Shown here one piece after another: positions 1 to 5,891 of a DNA stretch of 8,520 bases. The notes under the pieces are model-generated. The model worked only from the letters and a program-made list of their open reading frames with translations. It ran no database searches and was not told the DNA's origin. A program made the position numbers and the translations under genes. Source of the DNA: Paenibacillus sp. UBA6285 (GTDB taxonomy: Bacteria > Bacillota > Bacilli > Paenibacillales > Paenibacillaceae); assembly GCA_002438345.1 (NCBI GenBank), contig DJUJ01000131.1, forward strand, positions 6,135-14,654, given 5' to 3'. Each line of letters starts with the position of its first letter. Position 1 is the stretch's first letter.

Positions 1-1
1 G

Positions 2-13
2 GAACACATATTC
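2..13. promoter_or_regulatory. Possible LexA (Cheo-box-like) operator upstream of uvrB
   Basis: GAAC-ACAT-ATTC matches the Gram-positive LexA core GAAC-N4-GTTC with one mismatch in the right half. LexA control of uvrB is established in Bacillus, so the location makes sense, but a single imperfect 12-mer at the window edge is weak. A TATAAT hexamer lies at 67-72 as a possible -10, but no convincing -35 is seen at the right distance, so I do not call the promoter. Confidence 0.25.
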
Positions 14-111
14 TTATCTTCCATATTTTTCACTATCGTATGGAGAGAGAACATTCAGACAACAATTATAATATATTAATCTAGTTTAGACGATAGAGGG
101 GAGACCGGCAA

Positions 112-2103
112 ATGAGTGATATTGTCGTCAGTACGAAGACTTTTGAATTGGAGTCCGAGTATACACCCCAGGGCGATCAGCCTCATGCCATTGAGGAATT
201 ATTACAAGGCATCCGGCAGGGCAAGAAGCACCAGACGCTGCTGGGCGCGACGGGTACGGGTAAGACGTTTACCGTTGCACAAGTCATTTCCAAATTAAAC
301 CGCCCGACGCTAGTTATTGCGCACAACAAGACTTTGGCTGCTCAACTAGCAAGTGAGTTTAAGGAGTTTTTTCCGCATAATTCGGTAGACTATTTCGTCA
401 GCTACTACGACTATTACCAACCAGAGGCGTATATTCCCTCCTCCGATACTTATATCGAGAAAGATTCCAGCATTAACGAAGAGATTGATAAACTGCGCCA
501 CTCCGCGACCAGCTCCTTGTTCGAACGTCGTGACGTTATTATTGTGGCGAGTGTATCTTGTATTTACGGCCTCGGTTCGCCGATGGAATACGGAAGCTTG
601 CTATTGTCATTGCGGGTTGGGATGGAGAAGCCGCGTAATGAGATGTTGAGTAGACTAGTGGATATCCAGTACCAGCGTAATGATATTAATTTCGTACGCG
701 GAACCTTCCGTGTTCGTGGTGATGTGGTTGAGATTTTCCCAGCCTCTCAGGGAGAACATGCCATTCGGGTAGAATTGTTCGGCGATGAAATTGAGCGAAT
801 CACTGAGATTGATGTACTGACGGGTGAACTGATCGGGGAACGCGATCATGTCGCTATTTTTCCGGCGTCTCACTTTGTTACCAAGGAAGAAACGATGCGA
901 GTGGCAATCGTCAACATTGAAAAAGAGCTGGAAGATCGCTTAACTGTGCTTCGTGACGCAGGAAAACTTCTGGAAGCTCAGCGTTTGGAACAGCTGACAC
1001 GTTATGATATTGAGATGATGAAGGAAGTGGGCTTCTGTTCGGGGATCGAGAACTATTCCGGACCGCTCACCTTCCGTGAGCCAGGAGCAACTCCTTATAC
1101 ATTAATGGATTATTTTCCGGATGATATGCTGATTATTATTGATGAGTCTCACGTAACTCTTCCACAGATTCGGGCGATGTATAACGGTGACCGCGCGCGT
1201 AAGACGGTGTTGGTAGAGCATGGTTTCCGTCTACCGTCTGCGTTAGATAACCGTCCGCTACAGTTCGAAGAATTCGAAGAAAAAGTGAAGCAGATCGTAT
1301 ATGTTTCAGCGACTCCGGGGCCTTATGAAATGGAGCACTGCGACACCATGGTGCAGCAGATTATCCGGCCAACAGGTCTATTGGATCCTATCATTGAGGT
1401 TCGTCCTACAGAAGGACAGATCGATGATCTGATTAGCGAAATTCGTGACCGGGTTGAACGAGATGAACGTGTACTCGTTACAACATTAACGAAGAAGATG
1501 TCGGAGGACCTGACGGATTACTTTAAGGAAATTGGGATTAAGGTTCGTTATATGCACTCCGATATCAAGACTCTTGAACGGATGGCGATCATACGGCTAC
1601 TTCGTCTCGGAACGTTCCATGTTCTAGTGGGGATTAACCTATTAAGAGAAGGTCTCGACTTACCGGAAGTATCGTTAGTGGCTATTCTCGATGCCGATAA
1701 AGAGGGCTTCCTTCGTTCCGAACGTTCGTTAATTCAGACGATTGGTCGTGCGGCCCGTAACTCTGAGGGGCGTGTAATCATGTATGGTGATCGGATCACC
1801 GATTCGATGGAAAAGGCGATGAGCGAAACATCGCGCCGTCGCGCCGTTCAGATCGCCCATAATGAGAAACACGGCATTACCCCAACCACCATTAATAAAA
1901 AGGTGCGTGACATCATCGAGGCAACGAAGGTTGCCGAGTCCAAAGCCGATTACCTCACGGGTGTTGGTGGTAAGATGAATAAGAAAGAGAAACAAAGTCT
2001 GATGCAGCGTCTGGAAGCCGAGATGAAGGACGCCGCCAAGAACCTGCAATTCGAACGCGCGGCAGAGCTGCGTGATGCTTTGCTGGAGCTTCGGGCTGAG
2101 TAA
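112..2103 (+). CDS. uvrB: Excinuclease ABC subunit UvrB
   Basis: UvrB is the damage-verifying DNA helicase-like subunit of nucleotide excision repair. It is loaded by UvrA and recruits UvrC for the dual incision. The 663-residue length is normal for the family. Visible landmarks are the Walker A motif GATGTGKT (45-52), the DNA-wedging beta-hairpin region with [12 protein letters not shown] (98-109), the Walker B/DESH box (344-347), helicase motif V/VI segments [14 protein letters not shown] (507-520) and QTIGRAARN (542-550), and a C-terminal UVR coiled-coil domain (about 623-663) that contacts UvrC. The ATG start is supported by a purine-rich GAGGGGAGA about 7 bases upstream. The reading frame is intact and all motifs are present, so it should be functional. 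uvrA, often the next gene in Firmicutes, does not follow here; a terminator and a non-coding stretch come next. Confidence 0.98.
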   Translation: MSDIVVSTKTFELESEYTPQGDQPHAIEELLQGIRQGKKHQTLLGATGTGKTFTVAQVISKLNRPTLVIAHNKTLAAQLASEFKEFFPHNSVDYFVSYYDYYQPEAYIPSSDTYIEKDSSINEEIDKLRHSATSSLFERRDVIIVASVSCIYGLGSPMEYGSLLLSLRVGMEKPRNEMLSRLVDIQYQRNDINFVRGTFRVRGDVVEIFPASQGEHAIRVELFGDEIERITEIDVLTGELIGERDHVAIFPASHFVTKEETMRVAIVNIEKELEDRLTVLRDAGKLLEAQRLEQLTRYDIEMMKEVGFCSGIENYSGPLTFREPGATPYTLMDYFPDDMLIIIDESHVTLPQIRAMYNGDRARKTVLVEHGFRLPSALDNRPLQFEEFEEKVKQIVYVSATPGPYEMEHCDTMVQQIIRPTGLLDPIIEVRPTEGQIDDLISEIRDRVERDERVLVTTLTKKMSEDLTDYFKEIGIKVRYMHSDIKTLERMAIIRLLRLGTFHVLVGINLLREGLDLPEVSLVAILDADKEGFLRSERSLIQTIGRAARNSEGRVIMYGDRITDSMEKAMSETSRRRAVQIAHNEKHGITPTTINKKVRDIIEATKVAESKADYLTGVGGKMNKKEKQSLMQRLEAEMKDAAKNLQFERAAELRDALLELRAE

Positions 2104-2143
2104 TAAACCTTAAATGCATCACCGATATTTAAAATATGTAATT

Positions 2144-2172
2144 GAACGGTGCTGTCCCAGGCCGTTCTTTTT
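2144..2172 (+). terminator. Intrinsic terminator after uvrB
   Basis: GAACGG (2144-2149) pairs with CCGTTC (2162-2167) across a 12-base loop and is followed directly by five T (2168-2172). It lies 40 bases after the uvrB stop on the same strand, so uvrB appears to be transcribed without the downstream genes. The stem is short (6 bp), which keeps confidence moderate. Confidence 0.65.
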
Positions 2173-2445
2173 GAATCAATAGATGGTCGAATATACACGT
2201 AGATGTTGTGCTTTCTTGTCAGTAGTGCGTATCCCGGAGGGACAGCATCAGGCAACGTATACAATAGTTGCGTACCTGATCTAACGTCCAAGCGGTCCCG
2301 TAGGGATAAGCGCTCCGAACGCCGTAGTCACTAAGTCCCGTCCCACCAACCTCCTTCGCCAAAAAATGCGGGTGTCCAGAGGGTGCAACCCTTGGGGCCC
2401 TCCCTTGGAAGGGAGGGTTTGGGAGGGATCGAAAAAAGGTTTTAA
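2173..2445. repeat. GC-richer, hairpin-rich non-coding stretch, possible dispersed intergenic repeat
   Basis: I find no credible gene in this stretch. It is visibly richer in G+C than the flanking genes and is packed with inverted repeats: ATCAGG...CCTGAT with inner CAAC...GTTG (about 2248-2281), a compact AGCG-GTCCC-GTA-GGGAT...CGCT fold (about 2291-2314), and a strong CCCTCCC/GGGAGGG hairpin (2398-2417). The minus-strand frame through it runs into the uvrB 3' end and looks like a shadow. The composition and structure are what one expects of an intergenic repeat family in Paenibacillus-like genomes, but copy number cannot be seen from one window. A decayed insertion or a structured RNA are alternatives. 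Confidence 0.45.
2398..2427. repeat. Perfect CCCTCCC/GGGAGGG hairpin with an extra GGGAGGG copy
   Basis: CCCTCCCTT (2398-2406) and AAGGGAGGG (2409-2417) form a perfect inverted repeat around GG. A second GGGAGGG follows at 2421-2427 after TTT, so the left arm could pair with either copy. No T-tract follows on the + strand (the next bases are A-rich), so it is not a standard intrinsic terminator for uvrB. Confidence 0.6.
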
Positions 2446-2478
2446 TAAAAGCTTTTAAAAATGTTTCAATTGTTCTAC

Positions 2479-2485
2479 GGAGGAG
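2479..2485 (+). promoter_or_regulatory. Ribosome binding site that sets the permease start at TTG 2494
   Basis: GGAGGAG ends 8 bases before TTG 2494, an ideal Shine-Dalgarno distance. The in-frame ATG at 2461 lies upstream of this site and has only AT-rich sequence in front of it. The TTG is therefore the probable start, and the eleven codons from 2461 are probably leader. Confidence 0.75.
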
Positions 2486-2493
2486 AGTTAAAG

Positions 2494-3297
2494 TTGGAAA
2501 TTCTATTTAGCGATTTTTTTCAGCGGGCGCTGGCAGGCGGTCTATTGATTGGCATTACAGCGCCGCTTATAGGCGTGTTTCTTGTGCTCAGACGTTTATC
2601 CATGATTGGGGATACGCTGGCTCATGTTACAATAGCCGGTGTAGCACTTGGTTTTTTAATAGGTGTCTATCCGCTGGGAGCAGGTCTTATATTTGCAGTG
2701 GTGGCTTCCTTCGCGATTGAGAAGCTTCGCAAGGCTTATAAGAGTTATGCAGAGCTCTCGATTGCCATAATTATGTCGGGCGGGGTGGCCTTAGCCTCAC
2801 TCTTTTTCACCTTAGGAAAAGGTTATAATGCAGACGTTATGAGTTATTTGTTCGGTAGCATTTATACACTAGATAATATCGATTTAATCGTAGTAGGGAT
2901 AGTAACGATAGCTGTTGTAGTAGTAGTTACGATGTTCTTTAAGGAGTTCTTTTTGCTTAGCTTTGAAGAGGATGCTGCGAGTGTCAGCGGACTGCCTGTG
3001 AAGCTGCTTAACATGCTGATTACCATTCTGACGGCGCTTGTAATTAGCACAGCGATCAAAATTGTCGGATCCTTGCTAGTATCTGCTCTACTAACCATTC
3101 CGGTGGCAATTAGCTTATTGCTGTCTCGAAGCTTTAAATCCTCGGTCATCCTATCGGTCATTATTTCGGAAATTGCTGTTGTAGGCGGACTAGTAGTAGC
3201 AGGAGTTTGGAATCTGGCCCCTGGTGCTACCATTGTGCTTTTACTCATATCGTTTTTAGTGTTGACCTTGATCGGCAAAAAGGGTTTGCCAGCATAA
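2494..3297 (+). CDS. Metal ABC transporter permease, ABC-3 (ZnuB/MntB) family
   Basis: This is an integral membrane permease of the ABC-3 family, which imports Zn2+ or Mn2+ together with a cytoplasmic ATPase and an extracellular lipoprotein. From the TTG start it has 267 residues, normal for the family. It is hydrophobic throughout, with about seven to eight membrane segments. The family signature near residue 35 (LRRLSMIGDTLAHVTIAGVA) and the conserved late segment SALLTIPVAISLLLSR are both present. Substrate cannot be assigned from sequence, and no Zur, MntR or Fur box was recognised upstream. Unusually, neither the ATPase nor the binding protein gene is adjacent: upstream is a non-coding stretch and downstream is ccdA, 71 bases away with no terminator between them, so the two are likely cotranscribed. 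Partners must be encoded elsewhere, or the locus has lost them. Confidence 0.88.
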   Translation: MEILFSDFFQRALAGGLLIGITAPLIGVFLVLRRLSMIGDTLAHVTIAGVALGFLIGVYPLGAGLIFAVVASFAIEKLRKAYKSYAELSIAIIMSGGVALASLFFTLGKGYNADVMSYLFGSIYTLDNIDLIVVGIVTIAVVVVVTMFFKEFFLLSFEEDAASVSGLPVKLLNMLITILTALVISTAIKIVGSLLVSALLTIPVAISLLLSRSFKSSVILSVIISEIAVVGGLVVAGVWNLAPGATIVLLLISFLVLTLIGKKGLPA

Positions 3298-3368
3298 ACA
3301 GCGAATAAAATATACGGTATCAAATATTTCCTTGAAGTGACTCGAATGCTGGAAGGAGAGCCGCTACT

Positions 3369-4082
3369 TTGTCTAATATCAATGCAGGAATAGCCTTAGC
3401 AGCAGGGGTAGCATCGTTTATATCACCTTGCTGTTTACCGCTCTATCCCTCTTATTTATCGTATATTACCGGATTATCCGTTCAACAATTGAAATCAGGC
3501 AGCAATACCAAAGAGGTCCGTATACGCACGATAACCCATACATTGGCATTTATTTTAGGATTTTCAGCGGTTTTTTACACACTGGGGTTTGGTGCAGGAC
3601 TATTCGGACAATTCTTTAATGGGCAGCGTGATCTGATTCGGCAATTATCGGCGATTCTGATTATTGTGATGGGATTATTTCTGCTTGGGATCTTTCAGCC
3701 GCAGTTTTTACTTCGTGAACGCAAGCTTGATTTAAAATGGAAGCCGGCGGGTTATGTGGGATCGTTTATATTTGGGATCGGTTTTTCTGCTGGGTGGTCT
3801 CCATGCATAGGTCCGATTCTAACCGCGATTATTGCACTTTCCGCAAGTGAGCCTGGCACGTGGTTCACATTGATTACGGCCTATAGCATCGGATTCGCAT
3901 TGCCCTTCTTTGTCTTAGCATTCTTCCTTGGTGGAGCCAAACGTATCCTTAAGTATTCAAATGTGCTGATGAAGATTGGTGGCGTTCTCATGGTATTCAT
4001 GGGGGTGCTGCTCTTTACGGATCAAATGTTTCGGATCACAGTGTGGCTGCAGGGAATAACACCTGATTGGCTCATTTTTTGA
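3369..4082 (+). CDS. ccdA: CcdA-type cytochrome c biogenesis / thiol-disulfide transmembrane protein
   Basis: CcdA carries reducing equivalents from cytoplasmic thioredoxin across the membrane to extracytoplasmic thiol-disulfide proteins, serving cytochrome c maturation or, in spore formers, spore-related redox partners. The 237 residues contain six hydrophobic segments. The two redox cysteine motifs of the DsbD/CcdA core are visible: SPCCLPLYPSYLSYITG (Cys21, Cys22) in the first segment and WSPCIGPIL (Cys146) in the fourth. The extra Cys22 directly after the redox Cys21 differs from the common PCVLP form. The start is TTG, supported by AAGGAG at 3353-3358, 10 bases upstream. No thioredoxin-like partner (ResA or similar) is adjacent. 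It probably shares a transcript with the upstream metal permease. Family assignment is firm; the specific partner is unknown. Confidence 0.9.
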   Translation: MSNINAGIALAAGVASFISPCCLPLYPSYLSYITGLSVQQLKSGSNTKEVRIRTITHTLAFILGFSAVFYTLGFGAGLFGQFFNGQRDLIRQLSAILIIVMGLFLLGIFQPQFLLRERKLDLKWKPAGYVGSFIFGIGFSAGWSPCIGPILTAIIALSASEPGTWFTLITAYSIGFALPFFVLAFFLGGAKRILKYSNVLMKIGGVLMVFMGVLLFTDQMFRITVWLQGITPDWLIF

Positions 4083-4129
4083 AATATAAGAATTTATATG
4101 CTGCGCAACTATAAATGTCCTTATATTTC
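4081..4129. repeat. Long AT-rich hairpin overlapping the ccdA stop codon
   Basis: GAAATATAAG (4081-4090) pairs perfectly with CTTATATTTC (4120-4129), and the inner arms ATTTATA (4092-4098) and TATAAAT (4110-4116) also pair, giving 17 bp around an 11-base loop. The hairpin begins inside the TGA stop. No clean T-tract follows, so it may protect the 3' end of the mRNA or weakly terminate; the next hairpin at 4134 could share that role. Confidence 0.6.
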
Positions 4130-4133
4130 TACG

Positions 4134-4155
4134 AGAAACGGTTGTCGTTTCTTCT
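4134..4155 (+). terminator. Weak candidate terminator after ccdA
   Basis: AGAAACG (4134-4140) and CGTTTCT (4146-4152) form a 7-bp stem with loop GTTGT, followed by a T/C-rich tail (TCTTGAT) in place of a clean run of T. Its place 50 bases behind the ccdA stop fits a transcript end for the permease-ccdA unit. Confidence 0.4.
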
Positions 4156-4258
4156 TGATATAGCGAGTAAACAAGAGCAAAAGAAAGAGAGAATGACGAG
4201 TTTACACAATATGAAATGAAAAGCACTGCATTCCACATTATTTTGCCCAGATCCATCC

Positions 4259-4288
4259 TTTACAAGGAAACCTTACACGGGGTATGAT
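4259..4288 (+). promoter_or_regulatory. Sigma-A-type promoter for the riboswitch transcript
   Basis: TTTACA (4259-4264, one mismatch to TTGACA) and TATGAT (4283-4288, one mismatch to TATAAT) are separated by 18 bases. Transcription would begin near 4295, about 25 bases before the first helix of the riboswitch. Bases 4156-4258 before it hold no feature I can support. Confidence 0.6.
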
Positions 4289-4314
4289 TCATCACATAAC
4301 CGATAATTACATAA

Positions 4315-4497
4315 GAAATCCGCTTAATTTCCGTTAAGGAAAGCGGGGGAACCAACAACTGGGAATCGATATGACAGTCGGTACTAGTTATGGGGTGAAT
4401 CCTGTTACAGGTGCATAGTAATGCATCCATGCAGGTAGGGCAACTCTCACTGCCCGAATCCGACAGCTAACCTCGTAAGCGTATGGAGAGAGGATGA
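4315..4497 (+). promoter_or_regulatory. ydaO/yuaA-type c-di-AMP riboswitch
   Basis: The sequence carries the conserved blocks of the ydaO class in order: GGGGGAACC (4345-4353), GGGGTGAATC, GTAGGG, CCCGAATCCGACAGCTAACC (4453-4472) and a closing GGAGAGAGG (4485-4493). The P1 helix is CGCTTA (4321-4326) with TAAGCG (4476-4481). The pseudoknot is CTCTC (4444-4448) with GAGAG in 4486-4492. The class binds cyclic di-AMP and usually turns expression off by promoting termination. An intrinsic terminator at 4521 and a single gene at 4604 follow, giving the standard layout. Family assignment is by recalled consensus; ligand response is established for the class. Confidence 0.93.
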
Positions 4498-4520
4498 ATG
4501 GCGTATTTGAAGATGAATAG

Positions 4521-4547
4521 CCACAGAGAATCCCTCTGTGGTTTTTT
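4521..4547 (+). terminator. Riboswitch expression-platform terminator
   Basis: CCACAGAG (4521-4528) pairs perfectly with CTCTGTGG (4534-4541) around a 5-base loop, followed by six T (4542-4547). It lies between the c-di-AMP aptamer and the hydrolase-fold gene. AGAGGAT (4489-4495), part of the aptamer pseudoknot strand, can pair with ATCC-TCT in 4530-4537 (7 bp, one bulged C), which would break this terminator. Ligand binding locks that strand in the pseudoknot, so terminator formation would follow c-di-AMP binding (inference, OFF switch). Confidence 0.9.
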
Positions 4548-4588
4548 GCTGCGTTCAAAAGCAGATATAGTTGTAGAACCTATTTATG

Positions 4589-4597
4589 AAAGAGGTG
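4589..4597 (+). promoter_or_regulatory. Ribosome binding site that favours TTG 4604 as start
   Basis: AAAGAGGTG ends 6 bases before TTG 4604. The in-frame ATG at 4586 precedes this site and has no Shine-Dalgarno sequence of its own. Starting at TTG gives MPIAKLNGTSLYYEI, the usual N-terminus of this hydrolase group. Confidence 0.7.
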
Positions 4598-4603
4598 TTA
4601 ACT

Positions 4604-5413
4604 TTGCCTATTGCTAAACTGAATGGAACTTCGCTCTATTATGAAATTAATGGTACAGGGACTCCGGTTGTGTTTATCCATGGACATGGATTAACACATA
4701 CTATGTTCAAGCCGCAGCTGGAGTATTTTTCTGATAAATATAAAGTGATTCTGTGCGATTTACGGGGGAATGGCAAGTCAGGTGAACTGCTGCAGGCCCC
4801 AAACGAGATTATTGAAACTCAATGTCTAGATCTGATTATGCTATTGAATGATTTGGGCATCCGCGAAGCGGTTTTTGTCGGGATCGCCTATGGTGGTCTG
4901 GTTGTTCAACATATTGCGAAACAATATCCTGAGCGGGTAAAAGCAATTGTTATCGTGGATAGTTTCTGTAGAAGTCAAGCGTCGACCATTATAGGTAAAA
5001 TCCAGCTTATGGCTGCTTATTGTAGTTGGTTAATGTATTACGCTCCAAGTGAGCTGGTGTTACCTTCGATTCGTATGATGTACCGAGAACGCTGGAACCT
5101 TGCTTATAACGAGATTAGAAGAGGACTTCTGGAGAAACGTCCAAGGGAATTGTATCGGCAAAGGCTGGCTACGAGCCATGTGGATTACACTAGATGCTTA
5201 AAGTCTTTTAAGCGTCCTGCGTTATGTATTGTCGGTGACTTTAGTGAATTTGGAGTAAACTGTATGAAGGATATGGTGTCTCAGTTACCACAAGCTCAGT
5301 TAGCGATTATTCCTAACGCATTAGATCCTAGTAATCTGTGTCAGCCGGAGAAATTTAATGATATTCTTCAGCGGTTTTTGGAGAAACAGCAGGGCAATCA
5401 GCAGATTAGTTGA
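4604..5413 (+). CDS. Alpha/beta-hydrolase-fold protein with substituted catalytic triad (probable pseudoenzyme)
   Basis: From the TTG start the protein has 269 residues, a normal length for a single-domain alpha/beta hydrolase; an upstream ATG at 4586 would add six residues. It has no signal peptide. Fold landmarks are present: the oxyanion HGHG (26-29) and DLRGNGKS (52-59). The nucleophile elbow, normally G-x-S-x-G, reads GIAYG (93-97), so the nucleophile position is Ala95. The acid position after the strand ending IVGDFSE (about 209-215) is Ser214 where Asp is usual, though Asp212 or Glu215 are near. The C-terminal NAGH-type motif reads NALD (238-241), placing Asp241 where the catalytic His belongs. 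The frame is long and intact, so this does not look like a decaying gene. It sits alone between a c-di-AMP riboswitch with terminator and its own terminator. Likely roles, all inference: a ligand-binding or protein-binding hydrolase-fold regulator. An atypical active enzyme is not excluded. Confidence 0.85.
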   Translation: MPIAKLNGTSLYYEINGTGTPVVFIHGHGLTHTMFKPQLEYFSDKYKVILCDLRGNGKSGELLQAPNEIIETQCLDLIMLLNDLGIREAVFVGIAYGGLVVQHIAKQYPERVKAIVIVDSFCRSQASTIIGKIQLMAAYCSWLMYYAPSELVLPSIRMMYRERWNLAYNEIRRGLLEKRPRELYRQRLATSHVDYTRCLKSFKRPALCIVGDFSEFGVNCMKDMVSQLPQAQLAIIPNALDPSNLCQPEKFNDILQRFLEKQQGNQQIS

Positions 5414-5453
5414 TCTATTGGAGGATTGACGACGGGCGTTTATACGGGAAAAG

Positions 5454-5504
5454 AGGGCGTACCCATAGCCGGGGAGAATGAACTGGCTGCGGGACGCCCT
5501 TTTG
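5454..5504 (+). terminator. Intrinsic terminator after the hydrolase-fold gene
   Basis: AGGGCGT (5454-5460) pairs with ACGCCCT (5494-5500), continued by CCC (5462-5464) with GGG (5491-5493) and AGCC (5467-5470) with GGCT (5485-5488), around a 14-base loop. A run of four T (5500-5503) follows. It lies 40 bases behind the stop, making the riboswitch unit a single-gene transcript. Confidence 0.8.
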
Positions 5505-5512
5505 TATAGAAA

Positions 5513-5700
5513 TATAGGGAAATTCTCCCTAAAGTAATAAAGGTTATGTCTTCTAGAGCATGATATAGGGAAAATCCCCCTATAATTAGGATGTATTTAG
5601 TCATGAACGGGTATTTCTCATAATTTATAGGGAGGATTTACCTAAAGACCCCATTTTCGAGCGATTATTGATGAATTATAGGGAGGTTTTCCTTAAAGTA
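5513..5700. repeat. Four spaced copies of an imperfect 21-bp dyad, TATAGGG-N7-CCCTATA
   Basis: Copies start at 5513, 5564, 5626 and 5677. Each has an identical left half TATAGGGA and a 7-base spacer after TATAGGG. The right halves are CCCTAAA, CCCTATA (perfect dyad), ACCTAAA and CCTTAAA. Start-to-start distances are 51, 62 and 51 bp, close to 5, 6 and 5 helical turns. The sequence between copies is unrelated. The array fills the gene-free gap between the hydrolase terminator and the selD leader. It may be a cluster of protein-binding sites for selD control or a local cluster of a dispersed palindromic repeat; the sequence does not decide. Confidence 0.75.
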
Positions 5701-5705
5701 CTGGA

Positions 5706-5770
5706 TATCAAACTAAAGGCTGGCTCAAAGGTATTGAATTCTACGAATGAGCCAGCCTTAGCCTTTGATA
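5706..5770. repeat. Long two-part hairpin upstream of selD
   Basis: The inner stem AAGGCTGGCTCA (5716-5727) with TGAGCCAGCCTT (5748-5759) is a perfect 12 bp with a 20-base loop. An outer stem TATCAAA (5706-5712) with TTTGATA (5764-5770) is separated from it by a small asymmetric internal loop. No T-tract follows on the + strand and none clearly on the minus strand, so it is not a standard terminator. It starts 6 bases after the last TATAGGG dyad and ends 121 bases before selD. Possible roles are a leader RNA element or a transcription-end or insertion relic. Confidence 0.65.
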
Positions 5771-5825
5771 CTACTATCAAGGTTCCAATTATAGCATAAT
5801 GAAATCAAATCAGTAGCTTTGTATT

Positions 5826-5854
5826 TTGTACAATGCTGTCAACTGATGTAAGAT
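5826..5854 (+). promoter_or_regulatory. Weak candidate promoter for the selD operon
   Basis: TTGTAC (5826-5831) and TAAGAT (5849-5854) are 17 bases apart, about 38 bases before the selD start. An alternative is TTGATA (5765-5770, inside the hairpin outer arm) with TATAGC (5790-5795) at 19 bases. Neither is strong, so the promoter is not settled. Confidence 0.3.
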
Positions 5855-5891
5855 TAAAGATATTCGACATTTCTATTAAAGGAGCTGAGTC

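Noticed and set aside
1950..2291. Minus-strand frame of 113 codons across the end of uvrB and the following non-coding stretch
   Set aside because: Half of it is antisense to uvrB, there is no recognisable family or convincing ribosome binding site, and the rest lies in repeat-like sequence.
2461..2493. ATG 2461 as start of the metal permease
   Set aside because: The strong GGAGGAG lies inside this extension and is placed ideally for TTG 2494; nothing supports the ATG.
2862..3323. Minus-strand frame of 153 codons opposite the metal permease
   Set aside because: It is antisense to a well-supported membrane protein gene, and its composition is that of a shadow frame.
4586..4603. ATG 4586 as start of the hydrolase-fold gene
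   Set aside because: There is no Shine-Dalgarno sequence before it, and AAAGAGGTG sits between it and TTG 4604. It stays a possible alternative.
5513..5700. Four spaced repeats as a CRISPR array
   Set aside because: Repeats are only partly conserved, spacers vary from 27 to 38 bases with the repeats taken as 24 bases, and no cas gene is present.
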